DNA from: Caulifigura coniformis
Lineage (GTDB): Bacteria > Planctomycetota > Planctomycetia > Planctomycetales > Planctomycetaceae
DNA: 64,000 nucleotides
Assembly (NCBI RefSeq): GCF_007745175.1
Contig: NZ_CP036271.1
Location: forward strand, 6,411,439-6,475,438
Reading direction: 5' to 3'
The position numbers and the translations under genes are program-made. The notes below the pieces were generated by a model, which was not told where the DNA came from, ran no database searches, and saw only the letters and a list, made by a program, of their open reading frames with translations. Of the stretch, positions 27,261 to 35,053 are shown piece after piece (position 1 is the stretch's first letter; each line of letters starts with the position of its first letter).

Positions 27261-27462
27261 CCGAGAAGTGACCTTGTGAAAGACCTGCAGTCCCTGAATC
27301 GGTGTGCGAGGCTTCTCGACGATAACAAGGCCGGGCCATGCCCGAGAAGCCTCTATGAACGATGCCGAGTCATCCGTGTGCTAAGAGAGCCTCTTGGCGC
27401 TTCTGGATGTGACCGAGCACTCCGTCAAGGGGCTGCTCACGCGACGATGATGCGGGGTTCGG

Positions 27463-27855
27463 TCATTGGACGTGCGGGAATCGCGATCGAAGCATCGTGA
27501 CGACGTCGGGCGGCGTGCTGGCAAGGGTATCGACCACCAGTTTCACCGGGAAGGGAGGCATCGAGCCCAGGTTATGGGCATCCTCCGCGTTGTACACGGC
27601 GACTCTGACCTTACGCTGGCCCAGCACCCGTCGCCCCAGCTCGTGGTACTCCAGCCCCGGGATCACGCAGACCGTGTCGGACATGCAGACGAGGTTCAGT
27701 GCTGCCGCCTTCCTGATCCAGGCGTGCGTCGCGGCCTCGATGCGGACGCTGCGGTTGCTGCGGTAGCCAAGGAACGACACCAGTGATGCCAGGACGATGA
27801 CTGCCGCAAGCCATCGCCAGCGGCTGCGTTTCGGCTTCGGAGCAGAGTCGGTCAT
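27463..27855 (-). CDS. Hypothetical protein with one N-terminal membrane anchor
   Basis: 130 residues. A basic N-terminus (KPKRSRWRW) precedes one hydrophobic helix (LAAVIVLASLVSFLGY), giving an N-in topology. The soluble domain of about 90 residues (ATHAWIRKAAALNLVCMSDTVCVIPGLEYHELG...) has no recognised motif. It is divergent from the SRAP gene, whose start is 57 bases away. Function not recognised. Confidence 0.65.
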   Translation of the reverse strand: MTDSAPKPKRSRWRWLAAVIVLASLVSFLGYRSNRSVRIEAATHAWIRKAAALNLVCMSDTVCVIPGLEYHELGRRVLGQRKVRVAVYNAEDAHNLGSMPPFPVKLVVDTLASTPPDVVTMLRSRFPHVQ

Positions 27856-27911
27856 TGATTGGTCAGGAAAGACGTTCGCCCGCAGTTTATTGTGCTGATT
27901 GAGATTTCAGC

Positions 27912-28580
27912 ATGTGCGCCCGATACAACCTCCGGATGTCACCCGCGAAGCTGGCCCAGGTCTTCGTCACGGTCCGGGAGATCGAGTTCCGCCAGCGGTT
28001 CAACATCAGCCCGACGCAGACGGTCGTGGCGATCCGCCAGGAGGATGGGAAACGGGTTCCGGCCAATCTCCGCTGGGGACTGGTCCCGATGTGGTCAAAG
28101 GACCCGAAGTCCGGCCCGCCGCTCATCAACGCCCGTGGCGAGACCGTCGCCGAGAAGCCGGCGTTCCGGTCAGCCTTCAAGAAACGCCGCTGCCTGATCC
28201 CGGCGACCGGCTTCTACGAATGGCGGACCGAGGGGAAAGCCAAGCTCCCGTTCAATATCCACCTGCCCAAAGACGAACCGTTCGCCTTCGCCGGCCTGTG
28301 GGAGTGCTGGGACAAGGGCGCCGAGCCCCTCGAGTCCTGCACGATCATCACGACGGAATCGACGGGCGACATGGCGAAACTGCACGACCGTCAGCCCGTC
28401 ATCCTGCACCGCAACGAATGGGACGTGTGGCTGGATCCCGACCTGCAGGAGCCGGAGCCGCTGGAGGCGATGATTCGCCCGTGGGACGGGAAGCTGGTAT
28501 TCGATTCGATCGACCCGGCGATCAACAGCAGCCGGAATGAGGGCGAGCAGTTCTTTAAGCCTGGGACGGAGAAGCTGTAA
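27912..28580 (+). CDS. SOS response-associated peptidase (SRAP; HMCES/YedK type)
   Basis: 222 residues. Cys 2 follows the initiator Met (MCARYN), as needed for the thiazolidine crosslink to abasic sites in single-stranded DNA. The other catalytic positions are in INARGETVAEKPAF (Asn), ATGFYEW (Glu) and LHDRQPVIL (His). The protein shields abasic sites in single-stranded DNA and prevents strand breaks. Small SRAP genes are frequent passengers on mobile elements; here it lies in the accessory region and its 3' end overlaps the convergent gene by 26 bases. Confidence 0.93.
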   Translation: MCARYNLRMSPAKLAQVFVTVREIEFRQRFNISPTQTVVAIRQEDGKRVPANLRWGLVPMWSKDPKSGPPLINARGETVAEKPAFRSAFKKRRCLIPATGFYEWRTEGKAKLPFNIHLPKDEPFAFAGLWECWDKGAEPLESCTIITTESTGDMAKLHDRQPVILHRNEWDVWLDPDLQEPEPLEAMIRPWDGKLVFDSIDPAINSSRNEGEQFFKPGTEKL

Positions 28581-28881
28581 GAGTGTTCGCCAGGTCGAGG
28601 ATCTCATGCGGGCAATCGACTCGCGACCGGCGGGCCCAGGCAGCTGCCCGGCGAGCGTAGGCCGGCGTTGCCGGGACCCTAAAGACCATCGGCGAGTGCA
28701 GGTAATCGGGCGTCGGGATCAGCCGCGGCGGATGGCCCATCTGAAACTCGATGCACTGCGTTCCGTACGGCTCGTCGCCGTAGTCGAGCCACAACTGCCA
28801 CTTCTCGCACTGCTCGTAGTCGGTCGGGATCCTCGGATGCAGGATCGATTCGATTTCAGCAGGAGGAGTACGACGGGGCAT
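28555..28881 (-). CDS. Hypothetical protein, 108 residues
   Basis: ATG 28881 (MPRRTPPAEIESILHPRIP) is chosen over an upstream in-frame start because the extra residues overlap an inverted repeat and look non-coding. The product is acidic-aromatic in the first half (YEQCEKWQLWLDYGDEPYG) and basic-helical in the second (ARRAAAWARRSRVDCP). No family is recognised. It is convergent with and overlaps the SRAP gene. Confidence 0.5.
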   Translation of the reverse strand: MPRRTPPAEIESILHPRIPTDYEQCEKWQLWLDYGDEPYGTQCIEFQMGHPPRLIPTPDYLHSPMVFRVPATPAYARRAAAWARRSRVDCPHEILDLANTLTASPSQA

Positions 28882-29232
28882 TACGCGCAGAATAAAGCCC
28901 CGAGCCAGCACCGCCAGCCCGGGGCTCGAAAATAGCCGGCAGGGCATCGAACGATGAACTATGCGTCTGCCCGGCGCGACCACTCGGCTTCCCTTGGACA
29001 GCTTCCCGCCTGAGAAGCCCTGCTTAGGTCAATTCGTCAAGCATCTCGCCTGTCGTCAGTTCCTGACCGCTGGCGATGTACTTCGTTAGTGCACTGCCAT
29101 CCAGGATGCCGAGAATTCGCGACTTCAGTGTTTGTCGAGTCTCATGCAGTGCCAGCCTTGATCGGCCCAGAGCAATAAGCCTGCTACAGTCTAATCGCGG
29201 GCTTCATCCCTTAACTGATCAGATCGACACCA

Positions 29233-29577
29233 ATGGCAAAGAAGTCCTCATCCGGAAACAAGTCCGCGGCGATTCGTGAAGCCCTCCAGTCAAACCCGGA
29301 CAAAGGGCCGAAGGAGATTGCGGAGATCGTCCAGACGCAGGGCTTCAGGGTGAACGCTCAGTACGTGTCGATCATCAAGTCGAACTTGAAGAAATCAGCA
29401 GGGGAATCGGGCCGGAAGGTGCGAGTGAAGCGGGCCGGAGGAAAGATTCCCGGCCATGGTGTCGGCAACAAGCTCGGCCCGATCGACGCCGCCGTTCAGT
29501 TCGTTCGGGCTTGCGGCGGGCTGGATCAGGCCAAGGCGGTGCTTGCACAGGTGGAGGCGATCAGGGCGGTCGTATGA
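29233..29577 (+). CDS. Small helix-turn-helix-like planctomycete protein
   Basis: 114 residues. The N-terminal half, KSAAIREALQSNPDKGPKEI then AEIVQTQGFRVNAQYVSIIKSNLKK, reads as a winged or helix-turn-helix domain of a family seen in multiple copies in Planctomycete genomes. A basic linker (RKVRVKRAGGK) leads to a helical tail (LDQAKAVLAQVEAIRAV). Likely a DNA-binding protein; targets unknown. Family recognition is from memory. Confidence 0.7.
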   Translation: MAKKSSSGNKSAAIREALQSNPDKGPKEIAEIVQTQGFRVNAQYVSIIKSNLKKSAGESGRKVRVKRAGGKIPGHGVGNKLGPIDAAVQFVRACGGLDQAKAVLAQVEAIRAVV

Positions 29578-29703
29578 GGGCGTGTGTCAGTGACGACATG
29601 TTGAACAATGATGCTCGACTTCCTTGTTCCGTTTTCATTAGGGGCACTCGAAAATAGACTACCAGCGTTCTCACAGAATCAGGCCGAAAACTGCCGGCCG
29701 TGA

Positions 29704-30177
29704 GTGAACAGAAGTCTTCGCGAGGGCGAGATCACTTTTGCGTTGCTTGTGGCCGATATGCAGGGAGGACGAAACGGCTGTGCGGTCGAGGGTAGATCGC
29801 TCCGCGGCATCACCGCCACGATGGGCTGCAGGCTGGCGACGACAGATCAGGGCGAGGACGGTGCCGCCAGGTCGACGAAGGAATTCGCGAACCTGATCCT
29901 GGCATGCGAGCTGATGGGCTGCCGGGCAAGTGAACTGGCAAAGCTCCAGATCAGCGACATCGACTTCGACGCTGGCACGGTTCGACAACCACCTGGGATC
30001 GGCCGTGTGGAGATGACCTATCGGCTCTCAGGCCTCCTGAGGGAGGCCGTAGGCGATCGGACGGACGGAGCTGTGTTCCTCTCGAAGAAGGGCAACCGTT
30101 GGAGCCGACCGCAGATCGGCAAGTCATTTCGAGAAGGCCGCGAACGGGCCGGCCTGCCCGACGACATCGTGGTGTGA
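29704..30177 (+). pseudogene. Truncated tyrosine recombinase (integrase) remnant
   Basis: The second half (LILACELMGCRASELAKLQI, DFDAGTVRQPPG..., VFLSKKGNRWSRPQIGKSFREG) matches the start of a phage-integrase catalytic domain, with the first catalytic Arg in CRASEL. The frame stops at DDIVV, before the HxLR...H...Y block, and no continuation is found in other frames downstream. The N-terminal 60 residues do not resemble a core-binding domain. It is a decayed integrase, evidence of an older insertion in this accessory region. Confidence 0.7.
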
Positions 30178-30448
30178 ATCCACAGTCCACACGGCGGGGC
30201 CTGCAACGCACCGCCGATGGCTGGCTGAATCTATTAAGCGCTCAATGAACTGCCAGTCGCCTACGATCGGCCAGCAGCAGTGTTCAGTGAAACTTGCGCA
30301 GCGGACTCACCACGACCGGGGCTTTCTCCACACGGCGCGCAACCGCTGGCGGTCTACTGAAAGGACTGCTGTGGGTGCCCGACGCAATGGGGCGGACACC
30401 GCTTGAAAGGACCGGGGTCGCTGGAACGCCCCCGGCTCGACGATCCTG

Positions 30449-30805
30449 CTACGTCGTCAGAACGGCGTAAATCCTCACGATCAGGAGAAAAATCAGTTCC
30501 TTGTGCATGACATAGGGCAACGTTGCGCCGCCGAGCTTCCACCATGCGGTGAGACGCAACCACACCCATCCCCATGACAGTCGCCTCACTCTTCGTCGTT
30601 GCTCCTTGCGAAAATCGGCAGCCACTTCACCGTAGACCGGTCGGAACTCTTCCGCGTAGTCCTTCCGGGAGAGCAGCATCGCGAGCCCATTCGCGATCCG
30701 CAGCGTGAGCTGTGGACGCCGCCTCACGGGCGGCTTGCGTCGAGATCGCTGACCTTTGGCATTCCCCGTTGTCGCTCGATTTCGATCCATCGTAATGTTC
30801 CTCAT
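30449..30805 (-). CDS. Hypothetical membrane protein
   Basis: 118 residues. The N-terminus is very basic (QRSRRKPPVRRRPQ). The middle segment RKDYAEEFRPVYGEVAADFRKEQRRRVRRLSWGW resembles a short amphipathic domain found in front of membrane helices. A C-terminal hydrophobic helix (LIFLLIVRIYAVL) ends the protein. In-frame starts include positions 30805 and 30790. No function is recognised. Confidence 0.5.
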   Translation of the reverse strand: MRNITMDRNRATTGNAKGQRSRRKPPVRRRPQLTLRIANGLAMLLSRKDYAEEFRPVYGEVAADFRKEQRRRVRRLSWGWVWLRLTAWWKLGGATLPYVMHKELIFLLIVRIYAVLTT

Positions 30806-31284
30806 TGACGGTCGTCAGTTGATCTGGGCGGCATCCGTGCCGCCTCAAACAAGATCCTGACAGCCCCACTCAGCCCGACTGCGGTGCGCATTTCCGCCTT
30901 CGGTGGAGCTACGAAAGTTGCCGTCTCAACCGGAGGAGGATCAGTTGCGCACCCACAGTCTGTAATGGGCTTGCGTGCTGCGCACTGGGGCCGCGCCGGT
31001 GTGAAACGCAGCCCCGGCCGGCAGCAAGAAACCCATGAGATGGCGATTCGCGCGAAGAGGGCTTCTTTGTGCCCTTCTTAGTCAGAGGGCGGGCGGTCGT
31101 ACGAGCTGGTACGGAAGAGAGGGCCGCGTGCCCGGTGGGAGATTCCAGCCGGCCGCAAAATTTGCCCAACCGTCACGGTCAACTTTGCGATCCACGGCCG
31201 CGATCGACCTGCCGCGGCTGGAGGCGGAAGTGGATCTTACTAGCGCATCGGGCTAGAAGCAGGATTGATGCTAGGTTCCCTAGA
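30806..31284. other. Non-coding stretch in accessory region
   Basis: About 480 bases between two minus-strand membrane-protein genes. Short frames exist on both strands, but none has a plausible ribosome site with protein-like composition. No repeat, tRNA or strong terminator was seen. Confidence 0.4.
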
Positions 31285-31851
31285 TTACTGGACTCTTTGC
31301 CACCACTGCCGCCTCCACAGCGATCGCGACCGCTGTCGTGCGCCGCGTTTTTTCAGAAGTGAATCCCTCTTAAGACGCAGGATCTCATCTCGGTACCGCT
31401 GACTTTTGACGTACCGCAGTAGGTAACTTGTCAATGCGATCACCCACGCGCTCGTCGCCGTTGTCGCAAGCCGGCCGGTCTCGAAGGCCAACAAGCGACG
31501 GCCAGTGTCAATGTGTTCCTTCATCGCCGCAGACCGAAGATCATTCTCGGCGGCAGCTACGCGAAGCATGTTTGCGAGAATGCTCCGCTTCAAATCAGCC
31601 GCCGTCTCCTTTCCCTTCGAATCGCCGGGCTCGATCGACAACGTGCCTACCTCGTCGATGACCAACTTCAGACGGTCGTTGAGCCGATCTGTGGCATCAC
31701 GAGCGTACTGGTCGTACACGCCCGAGGCTTGCATCAGGTGGCCGTGAGACAAATAGGCGTGCCCCGCTTCGGCGGCGATAGCTGTAAAGGTGCATCCGAT
31801 CGCTAGGAACTTGTATAGCGAATCTGTCGGCAGACTTGGTGGCCTGGTCAT
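31285..31851 (-). CDS. Hypothetical protein with two membrane helices
   Basis: 188 residues from ATG 31851, which has AAAGGG about six bases upstream; a GTG at 31875 is in frame without such support. Helix one is FLAIGCTFTAIAAEAGHAYL. A helical extracytoplasmic segment of about 90 residues rich in Asp/Arg follows (RDATDRLNDRLKLVIDEVG). Helix two is SAWVIALTSYLLRYV, and a basic C-terminal tail ends the protein. The layout resembles sensor-type membrane proteins without a signalling domain. Function unknown. Confidence 0.6.
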   Translation of the reverse strand: MTRPPSLPTDSLYKFLAIGCTFTAIAAEAGHAYLSHGHLMQASGVYDQYARDATDRLNDRLKLVIDEVGTLSIEPGDSKGKETAADLKRSILANMLRVAAAENDLRSAAMKEHIDTGRRLLAFETGRLATTATSAWVIALTSYLLRYVKSQRYRDEILRLKRDSLLKKRGARQRSRSLWRRQWWQRVQ

Positions 31852-31945
31852 CGTTGCCCTTTGCCGAAATCCCACTGAGTTCTCGGGATGGAAAGACTGC
31901 GAACCTCCTGTAAGGCCAGTCTCGCTGGACCAGATTCAGACGCCT

Positions 31946-32188
31946 TCACTCTTCGGCGTCGTCATCGCTCAGGGCCGCTTTGTCGTGGATCGAGATCTGC
32001 ACCAGGCGTTTGGGTTCGCCGTTCTTTACCAGAAAGACAGGCAGCCCTGCTGCCATTGCCTGAACTGCGGCGTTGGTGAACACGTCAACGGCCCGCTGAT
32101 CGGTTGCCGTCGCTTCGTCCGATGCTGTGTGAATGACGATGCTCCCTGGCGCGACATCGATCAGGGTGATGAGTTCGGGCTTCTCCAT
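31946..32188 (-). CDS. Small acidic hypothetical protein
   Basis: 80 residues, with AGGAG ten bases before ATG 32188. The sequence (ELITLIDVAPGSIVIHTASDEATA, AAVQAMAAGLPVFLVKNGEPKRLVQIS) alternates strands and helices and suggests a small alpha/beta fold. It is upstream of the two-helix membrane protein gene on the same strand, with 94 bases between them. No family is recognised. Confidence 0.6.
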   Translation of the reverse strand: MEKPELITLIDVAPGSIVIHTASDEATATDQRAVDVFTNAAVQAMAAGLPVFLVKNGEPKRLVQISIHDKAALSDDDAEE

Positions 32189-32567
32189 CGGTGTTCACTC
32201 CTGATGCGGGTGAGTCGAGCCAGCGCGGAGGGGCCACGCTCGCGGCACGGCATTCTATCCGCAACGTAAGCCGGTGCGATCGTGGTGGCCCCTCTCGCGC
32301 CCAGTCTGTCGCCGCTGGCAGCGACGCGGCCCACTGCGTCGCGAGATCCAATCGAGGCAATGAAACCAATCGCGTCACGCGCGCGTTCGAGGTCGTAGTT
32401 ACTACTTTTCCATTGGGGCGGGACAGGGCCGCCGAGGCAGTCGGTTAAAGTGACACAGTTTGTTTCCGGCTCGTTGTTACGCGCCCGGCGAGCCAGCTTC
32501 CCGCGATTGGGCTTGACCCGGCCGCTGGTAGGACCGCAACACCGCTCTCCCCCGAACGGAGAGTGAC
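32189..32567. other. Divergent promoter region with a 10-bp inverted repeat
   Basis: About 380 bases between two divergent gene groups. GAGGGGCCAC (32228-32237) has a perfect inverse copy at 32285-32294 with a 47-base loop, near the minus-strand start. No gene was found here. The repeat could be a leader structure or a protein-binding dyad. Confidence 0.4.
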
Positions 32568-32852
32568 GTGCCTGGAAAAAACCGAGATCTGGCCACGGAA
32601 GCGCGCGAGCGGACGGGCTTGTCGGATCAACAGCTTGCCGGCCTTCTCGGAGTCCAGCGTGTCACGATCTGGTTTTGGCGAAAGGGTAAGACGCACCCGA
32701 ACGCCGATCATGCGACGGCGCTCCGCAAGATCATCAATCGCCCGGCCGCGTCCCGCGATCGGGCGATTCTGAACACTCTTGTGGAACAAGCTGGATCGAT
32801 CGGGAAGCTGCAGAAGCTGGTCGCCCGTGTCGGATCGCGGGATTCAAATTGA
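32568..32852 (+). CDS. Small XRE-like helix-turn-helix protein
   Basis: 94 residues from GTG 32568 with GGAG six bases upstream. Residues about 15-50 form a Cro/C1-type HTH (LSDQQLAGLLGVQRVTIWFWRKGKTHPN). The tail ALRKIINRP... LVEQAGSIGKLQKLVARV is helical. It is first of three plus-strand genes with short spacing (22 and 46 bases), likely an operon with the next HTH-like protein and a 219-residue protein. Probable DNA-binding regulator of the accessory region. Confidence 0.7.
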   Translation: MPGKNRDLATEARERTGLSDQQLAGLLGVQRVTIWFWRKGKTHPNADHATALRKIINRPAASRDRAILNTLVEQAGSIGKLQKLVARVGSRDSN

Positions 32853-32874
32853 CCCGTAGTTAGATGAGTACCCG

Positions 32875-33210
32875 ATGGTCCGCACCCGGCTTCCACAGCC
32901 TCACCTGGTCAACTCCGAGGCAGCCCGCAACGCTCGTGAGATTGAGCGAGTGTTCCGGCTACCGACCGACCGCGTCACCGATCTGCTCGGGTTCGACCTC
33001 AACGTCTGGAAGAACTGCCGGGATGGGATTTCCCAACCGCGACGGGAGCTGATTGCGCTGCTGCGATCGATCGTCGAGGCTCCGCTGTTCCAGCTCCGCG
33101 CCCGGATCGTGGATCAGCTGGAGAAAACCGACCGGCCCCTTGAACTGCTCTGCGACGCGAGAACCGATCGGCGGATTTCCGGCGTGGTGCGCTGGGACCG
33201 GGCGGCATAG
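32875..33210 (+). CDS. Helix-turn-helix-like hypothetical protein
   Basis: 111 residues. Residues about 20-60 (REIERVFRLPTDRVTDLLGF then NVWKNCRDGISQPRRELI) have the spacing of a second XRE-like HTH, with 'LLGFDLNVWKNCRDG' in the place of the recognition helix. The rest is helical and charged. It follows the XRE gene by 22 bases. Function inferred as DNA-binding; no named family recognised. Confidence 0.55.
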   Translation: MVRTRLPQPHLVNSEAARNAREIERVFRLPTDRVTDLLGFDLNVWKNCRDGISQPRRELIALLRSIVEAPLFQLRARIVDQLEKTDRPLELLCDARTDRRISGVVRWDRAA

Positions 33211-33256
33211 CAGGCGTGTGGTTTGGAACCGAGTCTTTTCGCAAGGACGCTGACCA

Positions 33257-33916
33257 GTGATCTCTCAAGAGATTCAGGCCGCAATCGACGCGGCCGAGAC
33301 CGCCTGTGCTGGGGCAACCGACACCCAGCGTGTCCTGGTCAGCAGCACGGTCCTGAAGACGCTGTGTGAAGGCGCTGCCGGCGATGAGTCGGCCTGGTAT
33401 GCCGATCGGGCCGTGCGGCCGTCACTGATCTTCGTTCCTGGCGTAGATCCCGTCGAAGCCTTCGCCTCGGAGGTGCGGGAGCTGGTCGCCGGTGCACGCG
33501 GCAAGTATCCGGCCTTCGTGACGCTCTCCGGCGCCACGATCCGGCCGCTGCTGAACAAGGTGCATGTTCCAATGGTCCGCTTCAAGAACACGGAGCCCTC
33601 CCGCTACAAGACGCTGAAGGAAGCCCTGTCAGCAGTGGCCCTGCGGTTGCGGGCGATCGCACGCGTGGAGCGTCAGTCGGCAACGCAGAGCTTGACCAAT
33701 CCGAAAACGGTTCGCGAGCGGCTGTTCAGCGACGGACCGGAAGCTTTCGAGCGGATGCTGAAGGCCGCATGGGATTCTGTGATGAGCGACGGCATTGCCA
33801 CGCGTCAGACGTACCGGGCTCCGACACCTGGTGAGGACGCGGTCTCGATCGGCTTCCGCGTCCTGTACAGCGACCTGGGGCTGGACTACGCCACGGCCCG
33901 CGAGCTGGCGTTCTGA
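33257..33916 (+). CDS. Hypothetical protein, third gene of HTH operon
   Basis: 219 residues, soluble, no signal peptide. The N-terminal half contains LIFVPGVDPVEAFASEVREL and FVTLSGATIRPLLNKVHVPMVRF, giving an alpha/beta look. The C-terminal half is helical (LKEALSAVALRLRAIARVERQ). No catalytic motif or known family is recognised. It follows the HTH-like gene by 46 bases and is convergent with the DUF2513 gene. Confidence 0.6.
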   Translation: MISQEIQAAIDAAETACAGATDTQRVLVSSTVLKTLCEGAAGDESAWYADRAVRPSLIFVPGVDPVEAFASEVRELVAGARGKYPAFVTLSGATIRPLLNKVHVPMVRFKNTEPSRYKTLKEALSAVALRLRAIARVERQSATQSLTNPKTVRERLFSDGPEAFERMLKAAWDSVMSDGIATRQTYRAPTPGEDAVSIGFRVLYSDLGLDYATARELAF

Positions 33917-33981
33917 AGAGCGGGCATCCTTGCGAAGCGGCGGCGGGGCCGGCGAGGGGCTGGCCCTGTCGCCGCTGTGTT

Positions 33982-34347
33982 TCACGGAAGTCCGAGCGCG
34001 TCTTTCGCAAGCTTGCTGAGCACTCCCTTCAAAAGTTCGATCGAAAGTCCGAATCCTTTTTCGCGGATAGCGCCCTTGGCTCTCTCCCAAACAGTGTCGT
34101 TGCGGGCGCTGTCGATGAAGTCATGGCCAAGCCAAGCAACTTTCCATTCGCCACTACCATTGCTGCCCGTTCGAATCTCAAGTAGGCCGGCTTCGCGCAT
34201 CAAGAAGGCGTGTGACAAGACGGTCGTTTCGTCGTGCCCGGGAAACGCCCCATCTGCAATTGCCCTGCGTAGGTCCCATGCACGACCAGGCTGGGCCTTT
34301 TCGACTTCGAGCAGGATCCCTCGCACGAGATCCATGTCACGTTTCAT
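33982..34347 (-). CDS. DUF2513 domain-containing protein
   Basis: 121 residues from ATG 34347 (GAGGGGAT upstream); a GTG/ATG further up is less supported. The N-terminus MKRDMDLVRGILLEVEK and the later HAFLMREAGLLEIRTG and VAWLGHDFIDSARND match DUF2513, a small family common on phages and mobile islands, probably winged-helix. It lies 30 bases downstream of the DUF4393 gene on the same strand and is likely co-transcribed. Confidence 0.8.
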   Translation of the reverse strand: MKRDMDLVRGILLEVEKAQPGRAWDLRRAIADGAFPGHDETTVLSHAFLMREAGLLEIRTGSNGSGEWKVAWLGHDFIDSARNDTVWERAKGAIREKGFGLSIELLKGVLSKLAKDALGLP

Positions 34348-34377
34348 GCGCGTATCCCCTCGCCACACGGCGAAGCT

Positions 34378-35022
34378 TCAACCGCCTTCGGTTTGCGGTG
34401 GGCAACAGCAGTCGACGAACTGTCTCCCGAAGCGGGTAATGACCCACTTGGGCGGCGACATCGAAAGATCGACCTCGGAGTATAGCAAGCCGAGACGTGA
34501 AAGATTCTCAAGGCTCACCGAGACGTCCCCAGCGGGCTGCTGTCGCCCCAGGTGATAGAAATCAATTGGCGAGCGCCGCACATTGTCACTGCACCGCTTC
34601 CATGTCGCGATGATCCTGGCGTCAACAGGGGAAAGCTCGGCGATGATGGACGCGAACGATGGATGCACTCTCGAGACAGAGCGGTCGTCGCTGGCGCTGG
34701 CGAGAAGTTGCGCAAACAGTTCTTGGGCTTCGGTAGCTTCGTCAGCTGCGGGGATCGTCTGCACGAGGGAATAGACGATCGATTCCTTTGGAGGCTGCCG
34801 ATTCGGCTCAGGGATTGCGTCCCGCAGCTTTTGGAACGCCCGCAGGGAAGCCGCGTAGGCGCTGGGCAGGCTGCCAATGGTTGCCGCCGGCAGACCTGTC
34901 ACGAACGCTGTCATCTTGAAGACGTTGGCGAACGTCTGCACCAACGGTTCGATCGCCGGCCTGGACTCGTCATAGGCCTTATCGGCTACTTGAATCGCCG
35001 CCGCCTTCAGTTCGTCAGACAT
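34378..35022 (-). CDS. DUF4393 (Abi-alpha) family protein
   Basis: 214 residues from ATG 35022 (AAAGGG upstream); the longer frame overlaps the next gene and is not family-like. The segment LFAQLLASASDDRSVSRVHP followed by FASIIAELSPVDARII is the conserved core of DUF4393, which includes the Abi-alpha abortive-infection proteins. A hydrophobic stretch (MTAFVTGLPAATIGSLPSAY) lies in the first third. Such proteins are linked to phage exclusion in some hosts; here that role is inference from family membership and accessory context. It sits between the DUF2513 gene and a zinc-ribbon membrane protein gene. Confidence 0.75.
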   Translation of the reverse strand: MSDELKAAAIQVADKAYDESRPAIEPLVQTFANVFKMTAFVTGLPAATIGSLPSAYAASLRAFQKLRDAIPEPNRQPPKESIVYSLVQTIPAADEATEAQELFAQLLASASDDRSVSRVHPSFASIIAELSPVDARIIATWKRCSDNVRRSPIDFYHLGRQQPAGDVSVSLENLSRLGLLYSEVDLSMSPPKWVITRFGRQFVDCCCPPQTEGG

Positions 35023-35053
35023 GGCCGCCCTTTCATCCTGTAAACCGCAGAGA

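Noticed and set aside
28896-28926. AGCCCCG/CGGGGCT hairpin as a terminator
   Set aside because: It lies upstream of the 28881 start with no minus-strand gene ending there, and the T-run is broken; a leader hairpin cannot be excluded but is not supported.
30884-31169. Small genes in the 30.8-31.3 kb stretch
   Set aside because: Frames on both strands lack a credible ribosome site and look like random high-GC translation.
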